A DNA stretch of 24,226 bases, from the NCBI GenBank assembly GCA_023388335.1, contig JAEWGL010000124.1:1-24226 (forward strand), written 5' to 3'. The notes below the pieces were generated by a model, which saw only the letters and a program-made list of their open reading frames with translations, made no database searches and was not told where the DNA came from. A program made the translations under genes and the position numbers. Position 1 is the first letter of the stretch. Every line of letters starts with the position of its first letter. Source of the DNA: Pseudomonadota bacterium (GTDB taxonomy: Bacteria > Pseudomonadota > Gammaproteobacteria > Pseudomonadales > Pseudomonadaceae). Shown piece by piece: positions 15,407-23,703 of this stretch.

Positions 15407-15436
15407 AAAAAAAGCACCTCTCGAGGTGCTTTTTTT
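15407..15436. terminator. Bidirectional terminator between glycine-zipper gene and suhB
   Basis: AGCACCT (15413-15419), loop CTCG and AGGTGCT (15424-15430) are flanked by an A-run on the left and a T-run on the right. It can therefore terminate both the plus-strand glycine-zipper gene and the minus-strand suhB. The two genes are convergent, which fits this use. Confidence 0.9.
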
Positions 15437-15454
15437 GTGTTCGGAAATCGGCGC

Positions 15455-16273
15455 TTAGCGCTTCATGTTCTCGGGCAGGTGCGGCTGGATAGCCGTCAGC
15501 ACAGCCTTGAAGCACTTGATGTTGCCAGCGACGATGTGGCCCTTGTCGAGGAAATCGTGGCCGCCAGTGAAGTCGCTCACCAGGCCGCCTGCTTCCTGGA
15601 TCAGCAGCACGCCTGCCGCCATGTCCCACTCCGACAGGCCCGACTCCCAGAAAGCGTCGAAACGGCCTGCGGCGACGTAGGCCAGGTCCAGGCTGGCGGA
15701 GCCGGCGCGGCGGATACCGGCGGTTTGGCCAGTCAGGGCGCGGAACATGCCCAGGTAGTTGTCCATGTCGGCCATCTGGCCGTCACGGAACGGGAAGCCG
15801 GTGCCCAGCAGGGCGCCTTCCAGGCTGCTGCGCGAGCTGACGCGCAGGCGACGGCCATTGAGCTGGGCGCCACGGCCACGGCTGGCGGTGAATTCTTCCT
15901 GGCGAACCGGGTCGACGATGACGGCGTGCTCGAGGCGGCCGCGGTATTTGCAGGCGATGCTGACGGCGAAGTGGGGGATGCCACGCAGGAAGTTGGTGGT
16001 GCCGTCCAGCGGATCGATGATCCACAGGTAGTCCTTGCCTTCCTCGCCGGTACCCGCATGCAGGCCGGTTTCTTCACCCTGGATGGAGTGGTTCGGGTAG
16101 GCCTTGCGCAGCGCCTTGACGATGACCTCTTCGGCGGCGCGGTCGACCTCGGAGACGTAGTCCTTGGCCTCTTTCTCGTCCACCTTGATGCTATCCAGGC
16201 GTTCGATTGAGCGGAAAATCAGTTCACTGGCGCTGCGGGCGGCGCGCAGCGCGATATTCAGCATGGGCTGCAT
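15455..16273 (-). CDS. suhB: Inositol-1-monophosphatase family protein SuhB
   Basis: This 272-residue protein is a magnesium-dependent phosphatase. Motifs are GEETG (metal-binding Glu), IIDPLDGTTNFLRGIP (the DPxDGT metal site) and EWDMAAGVLLIQEAGG (the second metal site). SuhB also takes part in ribosomal RNA transcription antitermination in E. coli and in virulence regulation in P. aeruginosa; this is family knowledge, not seen here. The start ATG is at 16271-16273, and a second in-frame ATG lies three codons on. A TGC-TAGAAT extended -10 (plus 16309-16317) would start transcription about 30 bases upstream. It is divergent from trmJ, as in other pseudomonads. Confidence 0.95.
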   Translation of the reverse strand: MQPMLNIALRAARSASELIFRSIERLDSIKVDEKEAKDYVSEVDRAAEEVIVKALRKAYPNHSIQGEETGLHAGTGEEGKDYLWIIDPLDGTTNFLRGIPHFAVSIACKYRGRLEHAVIVDPVRQEEFTASRGRGAQLNGRRLRVSSRSSLEGALLGTGFPFRDGQMADMDNYLGMFRALTGQTAGIRRAGSASLDLAYVAAGRFDAFWESGLSEWDMAAGVLLIQEAGGLVSDFTGGHDFLDKGHIVAGNIKCFKAVLTAIQPHLPENMKR

Positions 16274-16308
16274 GGACGTTTCACCTGGGTCGTTAAAGAA
16301 AGCCGGTC

Positions 16309-16317
16309 ATTCTAGCA
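16309..16317 (-). promoter_or_regulatory. Candidate extended -10 promoter of suhB
   Basis: On the minus strand TGCTAGAAT (plus 16309-16317) combines an extended TGn with a five-of-six match to TATAAT. No good -35 is present, which is tolerated for extended -10 promoters. It lies in the 146-bp gap shared with the divergent trmJ. For trmJ I see only a weak TAAGAT (16378-16383). Confidence 0.4.
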
Positions 16318-16419
16318 GAAATCTTCGCGCGCAGAAGTGTGTCATTTGCTTTCGTGGCGTTACGCGGGTTGCTTCTGTAAGATTCAGCCCCTCCTTTCTG
16401 CATCTGTGAGCACTTCACC

Positions 16420-17193
16420 TTGCTGCAAAATATTCGTGTTGTTCTGGTCAATACCAGCCACCCCGGCAACATCGGCGGCGCTGCGCGTGCCATGAAAAAC
16501 ATGGGCTTGTCGCGCCTGGTGCTGGTCGATCCGCAGGACTTCCCGGCGCCGGACGCCAGCGCCCGCGCTTCCGGCGCCGACGATGTGCTGGCTGGCGCCC
16601 AGGTAGTGGCCACGCTGGAAGACGCGTTGGTCGGCTGCAACGTGGTACTGGGCACCAGTGCCCGTGACCGGCGCATCCCCTGGCCCTTGCTCGACCCCCG
16701 CGAATGCGGCACCAAGGTCGTCGAGCGCGCCGCCCAGGGCGAGGAGATCGCGCTGGTGTTCGGCCGCGAACATTCCGGGCTGACCAACGAAGAGCTGCAG
16801 CGATGTCATTTCCACGTGCATATCCCTTCGAACCCTGACTTCAGTTCGCTCAACCTTGGCGCCGCGGTCCAGGTGCTCGCCTACGAGGTGCGCATGGCCT
16901 GGCTGGCGGCGGCGGGCCAGCCGTCGAAGGTCGAGAAGTTCGAAGTCACGTCGGTACGCAGCAGCGAACTGGCGACCATGGACGAGATGGAGCTGTTCTA
17001 CGAACACCTGGAGAAGACCCTGGTGGACATCGGCTTCCTTGACCCCGAGAAGCCCAAGCACCTGATGCCGCGCCTGCGCCGGCTGTACGGGCGTAGCGAG
17101 GTCAATCGTTCGGAAATGAGCATTTTGCGCGGCATCCTCACCGAGACCCAGAAGGTCGCACGGGGTGAGCCGCATAAGCGGAAGGACCAATAG
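16420..17193 (+). CDS. trmJ: tRNA (cytidine/uridine-2'-O-)-methyltransferase TrmJ
   Basis: This is a 257-residue SPOUT-class methyltransferase that 2'-O-methylates position 32 of certain tRNAs. The SPOUT signatures are present: VLVNTSHPGNIGGAARAMKN, the LVFGREHSGLTNEEL knot segment, and IPSNPDFSSLNLGAAVQVLA for SAM binding. The start is the TTG at 16420 with GTGAG nine bases upstream. No ATG is available before the conserved N-terminus, so TTG is needed. It is the first gene of a unit with cysE, whose ATG directly abuts the trmJ stop. Confidence 0.95.
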   Translation: MLQNIRVVLVNTSHPGNIGGAARAMKNMGLSRLVLVDPQDFPAPDASARASGADDVLAGAQVVATLEDALVGCNVVLGTSARDRRIPWPLLDPRECGTKVVERAAQGEEIALVFGREHSGLTNEELQRCHFHVHIPSNPDFSSLNLGAAVQVLAYEVRMAWLAAAGQPSKVEKFEVTSVRSSELATMDEMELFYEHLEKTLVDIGFLDPEKPKHLMPRLRRLYGRSEVNRSEMSILRGILTETQKVARGEPHKRKDQ

Positions 17194-17979
17194 ATGTTCG
17201 AGCGTCTGCGTGAAGATATCCAGAGTGTATTCCACCGTGACCCCGCGGCGCGCAATGCCTTCGAGGTGTTGACCTGCTACCCCGGCATGCACGCCATCTG
17301 GCTGCACCGGGCGGGCCACGCCCTGTGGGTTCGCGACTTCAAGTGGCTGGCGCGCCTGGTGTCGAACTTCGGTCGCTGGATGACCGGTATCGAGATCCAC
17401 CCGGGCGCCAAGGTCGGCCGGCGCTTCTTCATCGACCACGGCATGGGCATCGTGATCGGTGAAACCGCCGAGATCGGTGACGACGTCACCCTCTACCAGG
17501 GTGTGACCCTGGGCGGCACCAGCTGGAACAAGGGCAAGCGTCACCCGACCCTGGAGGACGGTGTGGTGGTCGGCGCCGGCGCCAAGGTGCTCGGCCCGTT
17601 CACCGTTGGCGCGGGGGCCAAGATCGGCTCCAATGCCGTGGTCACCAAGGCGGTCCCGGCCGGTGCCACGGCGGTGGGCATTCCAGGGCGGATCATCGTC
17701 AAGGCCGAAGACAGCGAGCTCGAAGCCAAGCGCAAGGCCATGGCCGAGAAGATCGGTTTCGATGCCTACGGCGTCAGTGGCGACATGCCCGACCCGGTTG
17801 CCCGCGCCATTGGCCAGCTGCTCGACCACCTGCAGGCGGTCGACGGCCGTCTGGAAGACATGTGCGGCGAGCTGACCAAGTTGGGCAGCAACTACTGCGC
17901 CAAGGAGCTGCCAGCGCTGCGCGAAGAGGATTTCGCCGAGGTCAAGGCCGCCGCCCAGGGTGACGCTCAGTCGCATTGA
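17194..17979 (+). CDS. cysE: Serine O-acetyltransferase
   Basis: CysE makes O-acetylserine from serine and acetyl-CoA, the committed step toward cysteine. At 261 residues it has the N-terminal helical domain (MFERLREDIQSVFHRDPAAR) and the left-handed beta-helix of hexapeptide repeats with the catalytic region FFIDHGMGIVIGETAEIGDD and VTLGGTSWNKGKRHP. The C-terminal tail is about 80 residues after the helix. The ATG follows the trmJ TAG with no gap, and GGAAGGA lies upstream inside trmJ. Its position just ahead of the isc operon makes functional sense, since cysteine is the sulfur donor for IscS. Confidence 0.96.
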   Translation: MFERLREDIQSVFHRDPAARNAFEVLTCYPGMHAIWLHRAGHALWVRDFKWLARLVSNFGRWMTGIEIHPGAKVGRRFFIDHGMGIVIGETAEIGDDVTLYQGVTLGGTSWNKGKRHPTLEDGVVVGAGAKVLGPFTVGAGAKIGSNAVVTKAVPAGATAVGIPGRIIVKAEDSELEAKRKAMAEKIGFDAYGVSGDMPDPVARAIGQLLDHLQAVDGRLEDMCGELTKLGSNYCAKELPALREEDFAEVKAAAQGDAQSH

Positions 17980-17996
17980 CAACCTATCGCCGAGAA

Positions 17997-18024
17997 GGGG
18001 CGTGTGCTCACGCCCCGTTCTTGC
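17997..18024 (+). terminator. Probable weak terminator after cysE
   Basis: GGGGCGTG (17997-18004), loop TGCT and CACGCCCC (18009-18016) form a perfect 8-bp stem. The following GTTCTTGC is only moderately T-rich, so termination may be partial. It separates trmJ-cysE from the isc promoter. Confidence 0.6.
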
Positions 18025-18074
18025 TATGATGCTGCCGCTTTTCAGGCGCAAACCCGACTAAAGCAGTAGGTCTT

Positions 18075-18107
18075 ATAGTTGACTTAAATGCTCGGGAATA
18101 GCATACT
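18075..18107 (+). promoter_or_regulatory. isc operon promoter with overlapping IscR type 1 operator
   Basis: TTGACT (18079-18084) and CATACT (18102-18107) are spaced by 17 bp and form a sigma70 promoter. The stretch 18075-18100 (ATAGTTGACT at its left, CTCGGGAATA at its right) matches the layout of type 1 IscR sites, which overlap the -35. Holo-IscR would repress its own operon here when Fe-S clusters are plentiful. Only the pattern is seen; binding is inferred. Confidence 0.7.
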
Positions 18108-18144
18108 CGCACATATTCTGTAACTCCCGTGGTAATGACTAGCC

Positions 18145-18636
18145 ATGCGACTGACTACCAAAGGCCGATACGCCGTGACCGCCATGCTTGACCTGGCGTT
18201 GCACGCGCAGCATGGGCCGGTGTCTTTGGCCGATATTTCCGAGCGCCAGGGCATTTCCCTCTCTTATCTGGAGCAGCTGTTCGCCAAGTTGCGTCGCAGC
18301 AGCCTGGTTTCCAGTGTGCGCGGCCCCGGTGGCGGTTATCAGCTGTCGCGCGGCATGGAAACCATCCAGGTGGTCCAGGTCATCGACGCGGTCAACGAAT
18401 CGGTCGATGCCACCCGTTGCCAGGGCCTGGGAGATTGCCACGCCGGCGACACCTGCCTGACCCACCACCTGTGGTGCGACCTCAGCCAGCAGATCCATGA
18501 ATTCCTCAGCGGCATCAGCCTGGCTGACCTTGTCACCCGCCGTGAGGTGCAAGAAGTCGCCCAGCGCCAGGACCTGCGACGTGTCGCGGGCCGCAGTGCC
18601 CAGCTGGACAAGATTGAGACGTCCGCCGTCGACTGA
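18145..18636 (+). CDS. iscR: Fe-S cluster-sensing regulator IscR
   Basis: This 163-residue Rrf2-family repressor/activator begins MRLTTKGRYAVTAMLDLALH and has its winged helix over about residues 1-65. Cys92, Cys98 and Cys104 plus His107 are at the same positions as the [2Fe-2S] ligands of E. coli IscR. With a cluster it represses the isc promoter; without one it lets the operon run and binds type 2 sites. It is the first gene of the operon, 37 bp after the promoter's -10. Confidence 0.96.
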   Translation: MRLTTKGRYAVTAMLDLALHAQHGPVSLADISERQGISLSYLEQLFAKLRRSSLVSSVRGPGGGYQLSRGMETIQVVQVIDAVNESVDATRCQGLGDCHAGDTCLTHHLWCDLSQQIHEFLSGISLADLVTRREVQEVAQRQDLRRVAGRSAQLDKIETSAVD

Positions 18637-18678
18637 TCATTACGACGAGCGGCGCGACCGCCTGATAGGAGATATTCA

Positions 18679-19893
18679 ATGAAGTTGCCGATCTACCTCG
18701 ATTACTCCGCGACCACGCCGGTCGACCCACGTGTCGCCCAGAAGATGAGCGAATGCCTGCTGGTCGACGGGAACTTCGGTAACCCGGCGTCGCGCTCCCA
18801 CGTCTTCGGCTGGAAGGCCGAGGAAGCGGTCGAGAACGCCCGCCGCCAGGTGGCCGAGCTGATCAACGCCGATCCGCGTGAAATCGTCTGGACCAGCGGT
18901 GCCACCGAGTCCGACAACCTGGCAATCAAGGGTGTCGCGCACTTCTATCACACCAAGGGCAAGCACATCATCACCTCCAAGATCGAGCACAAGGCGGTCC
19001 TGGATACCGCTCGCCAGCTCGAGCGTGAAGGCTTCGAGGTCACTTACCTCGAGCCTGGTGAAGACGGCATCGTCACCCCGGCCATGGTCGAGGCGGCCCT
19101 GCGTGACGACACCATCCTGGTGTCGCTCATGCACGTCAACAACGAAGTCGGTTCGGTCAACGACATCGCGGCGATCGGTGAACTGACCCGTTCCCGCGGC
19201 GTGATCTTCCATGTCGACGCGGCCCAGTCCGCCGGCAAGGTCGAGATCGATCTGAGCAAGCTCAAGGTCGACCTGATGTCGTTCTCGGCGCACAAGGTCT
19301 ACGGCCCTAAAGGTATCGGCGCGCTGTACGTCAGCCGCAAGCCGCGCGTGCGCCTCGAGGCGACCATGCACGGTGGCGGGCATGAGCGCGGCATGCGCTC
19401 CGGCACTCTGCCGACGCACCAGATCGTCGGAATGGGCGAAGCCTTCGCCGTCGCCAAGGAGCAGATGGCCAGCGAGAACGTACGCATCAAGGCCTTGAGC
19501 GACCGCTTCTTCAAGCAGGTTGCCGAGCTCGAAGAGCTGTACGTCAACGGCAGCCAGACTGCCCGTGTGCCGCACAACCTGAACCTGAGCTTCAACTACG
19601 TCGAAGGCGAGTCGTTGCTCATGGCGCTCAAGGACATCGCCGTCTCGTCCGGCTCGGCCTGCACCTCGGCCTCCCTGGAGCCGTCGTACGTACTGCGCGC
19701 CCTGGGCCGCAACGACGAGCTGGCACACAGTTCGATCCGCTTCACTTTCGGTCGCTTTACCACGGAAGAAGAAGTCGACTACGCCGCGCAGAAAGTCTGC
19801 GAGGCCGTTACCAAGCTGCGTGAGTTGTCGCCGCTGTGGGACATGTACAAAGACGGCGTTGATATCTCCAAGATCGAGTGGGCCGCCCACTAA
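18679..19893 (+). CDS. iscS: Cysteine desulfurase IscS
   Basis: This is a 404-residue PLP enzyme that takes sulfur from cysteine and passes it as a persulfide to IscU and other acceptors. The PLP lysine is Lys206 (SFSAHKVYGPKG). The catalytic loop SSGSACTSASLEPS has Cys328, the same position as in the E. coli enzyme. The N-terminus (MKLPIYLDYSATTPVD) and C-terminus are complete. The ATG has AGGAGA seven bases upstream and follows iscR by 42 bp. Confidence 0.98.
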   Translation: MKLPIYLDYSATTPVDPRVAQKMSECLLVDGNFGNPASRSHVFGWKAEEAVENARRQVAELINADPREIVWTSGATESDNLAIKGVAHFYHTKGKHIITSKIEHKAVLDTARQLEREGFEVTYLEPGEDGIVTPAMVEAALRDDTILVSLMHVNNEVGSVNDIAAIGELTRSRGVIFHVDAAQSAGKVEIDLSKLKVDLMSFSAHKVYGPKGIGALYVSRKPRVRLEATMHGGGHERGMRSGTLPTHQIVGMGEAFAVAKEQMASENVRIKALSDRFFKQVAELEELYVNGSQTARVPHNLNLSFNYVEGESLLMALKDIAVSSGSACTSASLEPSYVLRALGRNDELAHSSIRFTFGRFTTEEEVDYAAQKVCEAVTKLRELSPLWDMYKDGVDISKIEWAAH

Positions 19894-19895
19894 GC

Positions 19896-19920
19896 AGTCG
19901 CCGGCAAGAGCGGCTCCCCT
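19896..19920. repeat. Degenerate REP-like sequence between iscS and iscU
   Basis: The gap contains TCGCCGGCAAGAGCGGCTCC, which resembles half of the P. putida REP consensus with several changes. No inverted partner follows, so it is at most a decayed copy. It lies inside an operon, so it does not mark an operon boundary. Confidence 0.3.
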
Positions 19921-19940
19921 GATGAGGAAGGAATAGCACC

Positions 19941-20327
19941 ATGGCATACAGTGAAAAGGTCATCGACCACTACGAAAATCCACGCAACGTCGGCAAGATG
20001 AATGCCGAGGACCCGGATGTCGGGACCGGCATGGTCGGCGCGCCGGCCTGCGGCGACGTCATGCGCTTGCAGATCAAGGTCAACGAGCAGGGTGTCATCG
20101 AAGACGCCAAGTTCAAAACCTACGGCTGTGGCTCGGCCATCGCGTCCAGCTCCCTGGCCACCGAGTGGATGAAGGGCAAGACCCTGGACGAAGCCGAGAC
20201 CATCAAGAACACCCAGCTGGCCGAAGAACTGGCCCTGCCGCCGGTGAAGATCCACTGCTCGGTGCTCGCCGAGGACGCCATCAAGGCGGCCGTGCGCGAT
20301 TACAAGCAGAAGAAAGGTTTGCTCTAA
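19941..20327 (+). CDS. iscU: Fe-S cluster assembly scaffold IscU
   Basis: This is a 128-residue scaffold on which [2Fe-2S] clusters are built before transfer. The ligands Cys37 (GAPACGDV), Cys63 (TYGCGSA) and Cys106 (KIHCSVL) and the nearby Asp39 are all present. The LPPVK motif recognised by the HscA chaperone lies at residues 99-103. The ATG at 19941 has GAAGGAA upstream. The size and residue numbering match the E. coli protein. Confidence 0.98.
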   Translation: MAYSEKVIDHYENPRNVGKMNAEDPDVGTGMVGAPACGDVMRLQIKVNEQGVIEDAKFKTYGCGSAIASSSLATEWMKGKTLDEAETIKNTQLAEELALPPVKIHCSVLAEDAIKAAVRDYKQKKGLL

Positions 20328-20354
20328 GTCGCCTGTTGCAGGTAAGGAGTCTCG

Positions 20355-20678
20355 ATGGCTATCAGCATGACAGAAGCCGCCGCCAACCATGTGCGGCGTT
20401 CCCTCGAAGGACGTGGCAAGGGTGATGGTATTCGCCTGGGTATCCGTACCACTGGCTGCTCGGGTCTGGCCTACGTGCTGGAGTTCGTCGATGAGCCGGA
20501 CTCCGAGGACGAGGTCTTTGAAAGCCATGGCGTGAAGGTGATCATCGATCCCAAGAGCCTGGTCTACTTGGACGGTACGGAGCTCGACTTCGTCAAGGAA
20601 GGGTTGAATGAAGGCTTCAAGTTCAACAACCCCAACGTGCGCGGTGAGTGTGGCTGCGGCGAAAGCTTCAACGTTTGA
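20355..20678 (+). CDS. iscA: A-type Fe-S carrier IscA
   Basis: This is a 107-residue A-type carrier that passes iron or [2Fe-2S]/[4Fe-4S] clusters to target proteins. The three conserved cysteines are Cys35 (TTGCSGLAY) and Cys99/Cys101 (GECGCGESF). The ATG has AAGGAG eight bases upstream. hscB begins nine bases beyond the stop codon, so the two are translated in close sequence. Confidence 0.97.
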   Translation: MAISMTEAAANHVRRSLEGRGKGDGIRLGIRTTGCSGLAYVLEFVDEPDSEDEVFESHGVKVIIDPKSLVYLDGTELDFVKEGLNEGFKFNNPNVRGECGCGESFNV

Positions 20679-20686
20679 GGCTGCGC

Positions 20687-21208
20687 GTGGGTACTCCTTG
20701 TCATTTCGCCCTGTTTGACCTCAAGCCCAGCTTCCGCCTGGACCTCGACAAGCTGGCCACGCGTTATCGCGAGCTGGCCCGTGAGGTCCATCCGGACCGC
20801 TTTGCCGATGCCTCGGAACGCGAGCAGCGCCTTGCGCTCGAGCGGTCTGCGGCGCTCAACGACGCCTACCAGACGCTCCGTAGCGCGCCACGGCGTGCCC
20901 GTTACCTGCTGGCCATCGGTGGTCACGAAGTGCCCCAGGAAATCACGGTCCATGACCCTGAGTTCCTGATGCAGCAGATGCAGCTTCGCGAAGAGCTCGA
21001 AGACTTGCAGGACGAAGCCGACCTGGACGGCGTCGCCGTCTTCAAGAAGCGCCTGAAGCTCGCTCAAGAGCAGCTCAATGACGACTTCGCTGCCTGTTGG
21101 GACGACACTGAGCAACGCGACAAGGCCGAGCGCCTGATGCGCCGCATGCAGTTCCTCGACAAGCTCGCCCATGAAGTGCGCCAGCTCGAAGAGCGCCTCG
21201 ACGATTAA
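20687..21208 (+). CDS. hscB: Fe-S assembly co-chaperone HscB
   Basis: This 173-residue J-protein delivers IscU to HscA and stimulates its ATPase. The N-terminal J domain has the HPD motif in REVHPDRFAD. The C-terminal three-helix part (QLREELEDL ... LMRRMQFLDKLAHEV) binds IscU. I place the start at the GTG 20687 (reading MGTPCHFALFDLKP), with TGAGG upstream; this gives the usual family length. The frame is open 13 codons further upstream, but that part overlaps iscA and looks unlike the family. Confidence 0.95.
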   Translation: MGTPCHFALFDLKPSFRLDLDKLATRYRELAREVHPDRFADASEREQRLALERSAALNDAYQTLRSAPRRARYLLAIGGHEVPQEITVHDPEFLMQQMQLREELEDLQDEADLDGVAVFKKRLKLAQEQLNDDFAACWDDTEQRDKAERLMRRMQFLDKLAHEVRQLEERLDD

Positions 21209-21250
21209 CCCGGCGTTGCCCGTGATGACGCCTAAGGTATTCAAATAAGC

Positions 21251-23113
21251 ATGGCCCTACTGCAGATCGCCGAACCCGGTCAGAGCCCCCAGCCGCACCA
21301 GCGTCGCCTGGCGGTCGGGATTGACCTCGGTACCACCAATTCGCTGGTCGCTGCCGTACGCAGCGGTCAGAGCGAGCCCCTGCCCGATGCCCAGGGCAAC
21401 GTCATCCTGCCTTCCGCCGTGCGCTACCTCGATGACCGTATCGATGTCGGTCAGCCCGCGCGCGATGCCGCCTCCAGCGACCCGCTGAACACCATCCTGT
21501 CGGTCAAGCGCCTGATGGGACGGGGCCTGGCAGACGTAAAGCAACTGGGCGAGCAACTGCCGTACCGTTTCGTCGGCGGCGAGTCGCACATGCCGTTCAT
21601 CGACACCGTGCAGGGCATCAAGAGCCCGGTCGAGGTGTCGGCCGACATTCTCAAGGTGCTGCGCCAGCGCGCCGAAGCTACCCTCGGCGGTGAATTGGTG
21701 GGCGCGGTCATCACCGTGCCGGCCTATTTCGACGACGCCCAGCGTCAGGCCACCAAGGATGCTGCGCGTCTGGCCGGCCTGAACGTATTGCGCCTGCTCA
21801 ACGAGCCGACCGCCGCGGCGGTGGCCTACGGGCTGGACCAGAGCGCCGAAGGTCTGGTGGCCATCTATGACCTGGGTGGCGGTACCTTCGACATTTCTAT
21901 CCTGCGCCTGACTGCCGGTGTCTTCGAAGTCCTGGCGACCGGCGGCGACAGCGCCCTGGGTGGCGACGATTTCGACCATGCCATCGCCAGCTGGATCATC
22001 GAGCAGGCTGGCCTGTCCGCCGACCTCGACCCGTCCGCCCAGCGCCAGCTGCTGCAAACCGCCTGTGCCGCCAAGGAAGCCCTGACCGATGCCGATGTCG
22101 TCGGCGTCGGCCATGGCGCCTGGCAGGGCGAACTCAGCCGCGCCGCATTCGAGGCGCTGATCGAGCCCCTGGTTGCCCGTAGTCTCAAGGCCTGCCGCCG
22201 CGCCGTGCGCGACAGTGGCGTGGAAATCGACGAAGTCGCTGCCGTGGTCATGGTCGGCGGTTCGACCCGCGTGCCGCGCGTGCGCGAAGCGGTCGGTGCC
22301 TTGTTTGGCCGCACGCCCCTGACCGAGATCGACCCGGACCAGGTGGTTGCCATCGGCGCCGCGGTCCAGGCCGATACCCTGGCCGGCAACCGCCGCGATG
22401 GCGGTGAGCTGCTGCTGCTCGACGTGATTCCGCTGTCCCTGGGGCTCGAAACCATGGGCGGGTTGATGGAAAAGGTGATTCCGCGCAACACCACCATCCC
22501 CGTCGCCCGTGCCCAGGAGTTCACCACCTACAAGGATGGCCAGTCGGCCATGATGATCCACGTCCTGCAGGGTGAGCGTGAGCTGGTCAGCGACTGCCGC
22601 TCCCTGGCGCGCTTCGAGCTGCGCGGCATCCCGGCCATGGTGGCGGGCGCGGCGAAAATCCGCGTGACCTTCCAGGTCGACGCCGACGGCCTGCTCAGCG
22701 TTGCCGCGCGGGAAACAGGCTCGGGCGTCGAGTCCAGCATCCAGGTCAAGCCATCCTACGGGCTGACCGACGGCGAGATCGCCCGGATGCTCAAGGATTC
22801 CTTCGCCCACGCCGGCAACGACAAGCAGGCGCGCCAGCTGCGCGAGCACCAGGTCGATGCCGAACGCCTGCTCGAAGCCGTGCAAGGCGCGCTGCAGGCC
22901 GATGGCGAGCGCCTGCTCGATGCCGACGAGCGCCTGGCGATCGAGCACCAGATGCAAGAATTGCGTGATTTGCTCACCGGCACCGATGGCGCCGCCATCG
23001 AGCAACAGACCAAGCGTCTGTCGCAGGTGACCGATGCTTTTGCCGCCCGTCGCCTTGATTCGACGGTCAAAGCCGCACTGGCCGGGCGCAACCTGAATGA
23101 GATCGAGGAGTAA
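21251..23113 (+). CDS. hscA: Fe-S assembly Hsp70-class chaperone HscA
   Basis: This is a 620-residue specialised Hsp70 that drives cluster release from IscU. The ATPase domain shows GIDLGTTNSLVA (phosphate 1), NEPTAAAVAYGLD, YDLGGGTFDISIL (phosphate 2) and VVMVGGSTRVPRVRE (adenosine). A substrate-binding domain (about residues 390-510) and a helical lid follow. It starts 42 bp after hscB with a poor ribosome-binding site, and its stop is three bases before fdx. Confidence 0.97.
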   Translation: MALLQIAEPGQSPQPHQRRLAVGIDLGTTNSLVAAVRSGQSEPLPDAQGNVILPSAVRYLDDRIDVGQPARDAASSDPLNTILSVKRLMGRGLADVKQLGEQLPYRFVGGESHMPFIDTVQGIKSPVEVSADILKVLRQRAEATLGGELVGAVITVPAYFDDAQRQATKDAARLAGLNVLRLLNEPTAAAVAYGLDQSAEGLVAIYDLGGGTFDISILRLTAGVFEVLATGGDSALGGDDFDHAIASWIIEQAGLSADLDPSAQRQLLQTACAAKEALTDADVVGVGHGAWQGELSRAAFEALIEPLVARSLKACRRAVRDSGVEIDEVAAVVMVGGSTRVPRVREAVGALFGRTPLTEIDPDQVVAIGAAVQADTLAGNRRDGGELLLLDVIPLSLGLETMGGLMEKVIPRNTTIPVARAQEFTTYKDGQSAMMIHVLQGERELVSDCRSLARFELRGIPAMVAGAAKIRVTFQVDADGLLSVAARETGSGVESSIQVKPSYGLTDGEIARMLKDSFAHAGNDKQARQLREHQVDAERLLEAVQGALQADGERLLDADERLAIEHQMQELRDLLTGTDGAAIEQQTKRLSQVTDAFAARRLDSTVKAALAGRNLNEIEE

Positions 23114-23116
23114 CCG

Positions 23117-23458
23117 ATGCCCCAGGTGATTTTCCTGCCCCACGAAAAATTCTGCCCAGAGGGGCTGGTCGTGGAGGTAGCGCCCGGTACCAATATCCTG
23201 GAGCTGGCCCACGAACACCATATCGAGATGGAAAGCGCCTGTGGCGGCGTGTGTGCCTGCACCACCTGCCACTGCGTGGTTCGCAAGGGCTTCGACTCGC
23301 TCGAGGAAGCCGACGAGCTCGAAGAAGATATGCTGGACAAGGCCTGGGGCCTGGAGGCCCAGTCGCGACTGGCCTGCCAGGTCATCGTCGGTGAAGAGGA
23401 CCTGACGATCGAGATTCCCAAGTATTCGCTCAACCACGCTGCTGAAGCGCCGCACTGA
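23117..23458 (+). CDS. fdx: ISC system [2Fe-2S] ferredoxin
   Basis: This is a 113-residue adrenodoxin-type ferredoxin supplying electrons for cluster assembly. Cluster ligands Cys42, Cys48, Cys51 and Cys87 are visible in ACGGVCACTTC and RLACQV. Extra Cys46 and Cys53 flank them, as is common for the Isc ferredoxin. It follows hscA by three bases, so the two are tightly linked. Confidence 0.97.
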   Translation: MPQVIFLPHEKFCPEGLVVEVAPGTNILELAHEHHIEMESACGGVCACTTCHCVVRKGFDSLEEADELEEDMLDKAWGLEAQSRLACQVIVGEEDLTIEIPKYSLNHAAEAPH

Positions 23459-23472
23459 GTCAGGAGTCGGAC

Positions 23473-23673
23473 ATGAGTCTGAAATGGGTTGATGTACTTG
23501 AGATCGCCATCCAGCTTGCGGAAAGCAAGCCGGACGTCGATCCTCGTTATGTAAATTTCGTCGATCTGCACCGCTGGGTGCTGGCCCTGCCAGAATTCAG
23601 CGACGATTCGTCACGTGGCGGAGAGAAGGTGCTCGAGGCCATCCAGGCGGCCTGGATCGAAGAAGCCGACTGA
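23473..23673 (+). CDS. iscX: Fe-S assembly adaptor IscX
   Basis: This is a 66-residue acidic protein (MSLKWVDVLEIAIQLAES, then YVNFVDLHRWVLALPEF) of the IscX/YfhJ family. It binds IscS and iron and modulates the rate of cluster assembly. The length and the DLHRWV motif fit the family. Its ATG has AGGAGTCGG upstream and it is the last gene of the operon, 14 bp after fdx. Confidence 0.95.
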   Translation: MSLKWVDVLEIAIQLAESKPDVDPRYVNFVDLHRWVLALPEFSDDSSRGGEKVLEAIQAAWIEEAD

Positions 23674-23703
23674 GCGTGTCCTGCAGGTTAGGCAATCCCC
23701 TTG

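Noticed and set aside
16384..18051. Minus-strand frame of 555 codons opposite trmJ and cysE
   Set aside because: It is an antisense shadow; both plus-strand genes have catalytic motifs.
21257..23455. Minus-strand frame of 732 codons opposite hscA and fdx
   Set aside because: It is an antisense shadow with the same composition artefact; hscA and fdx are certain.
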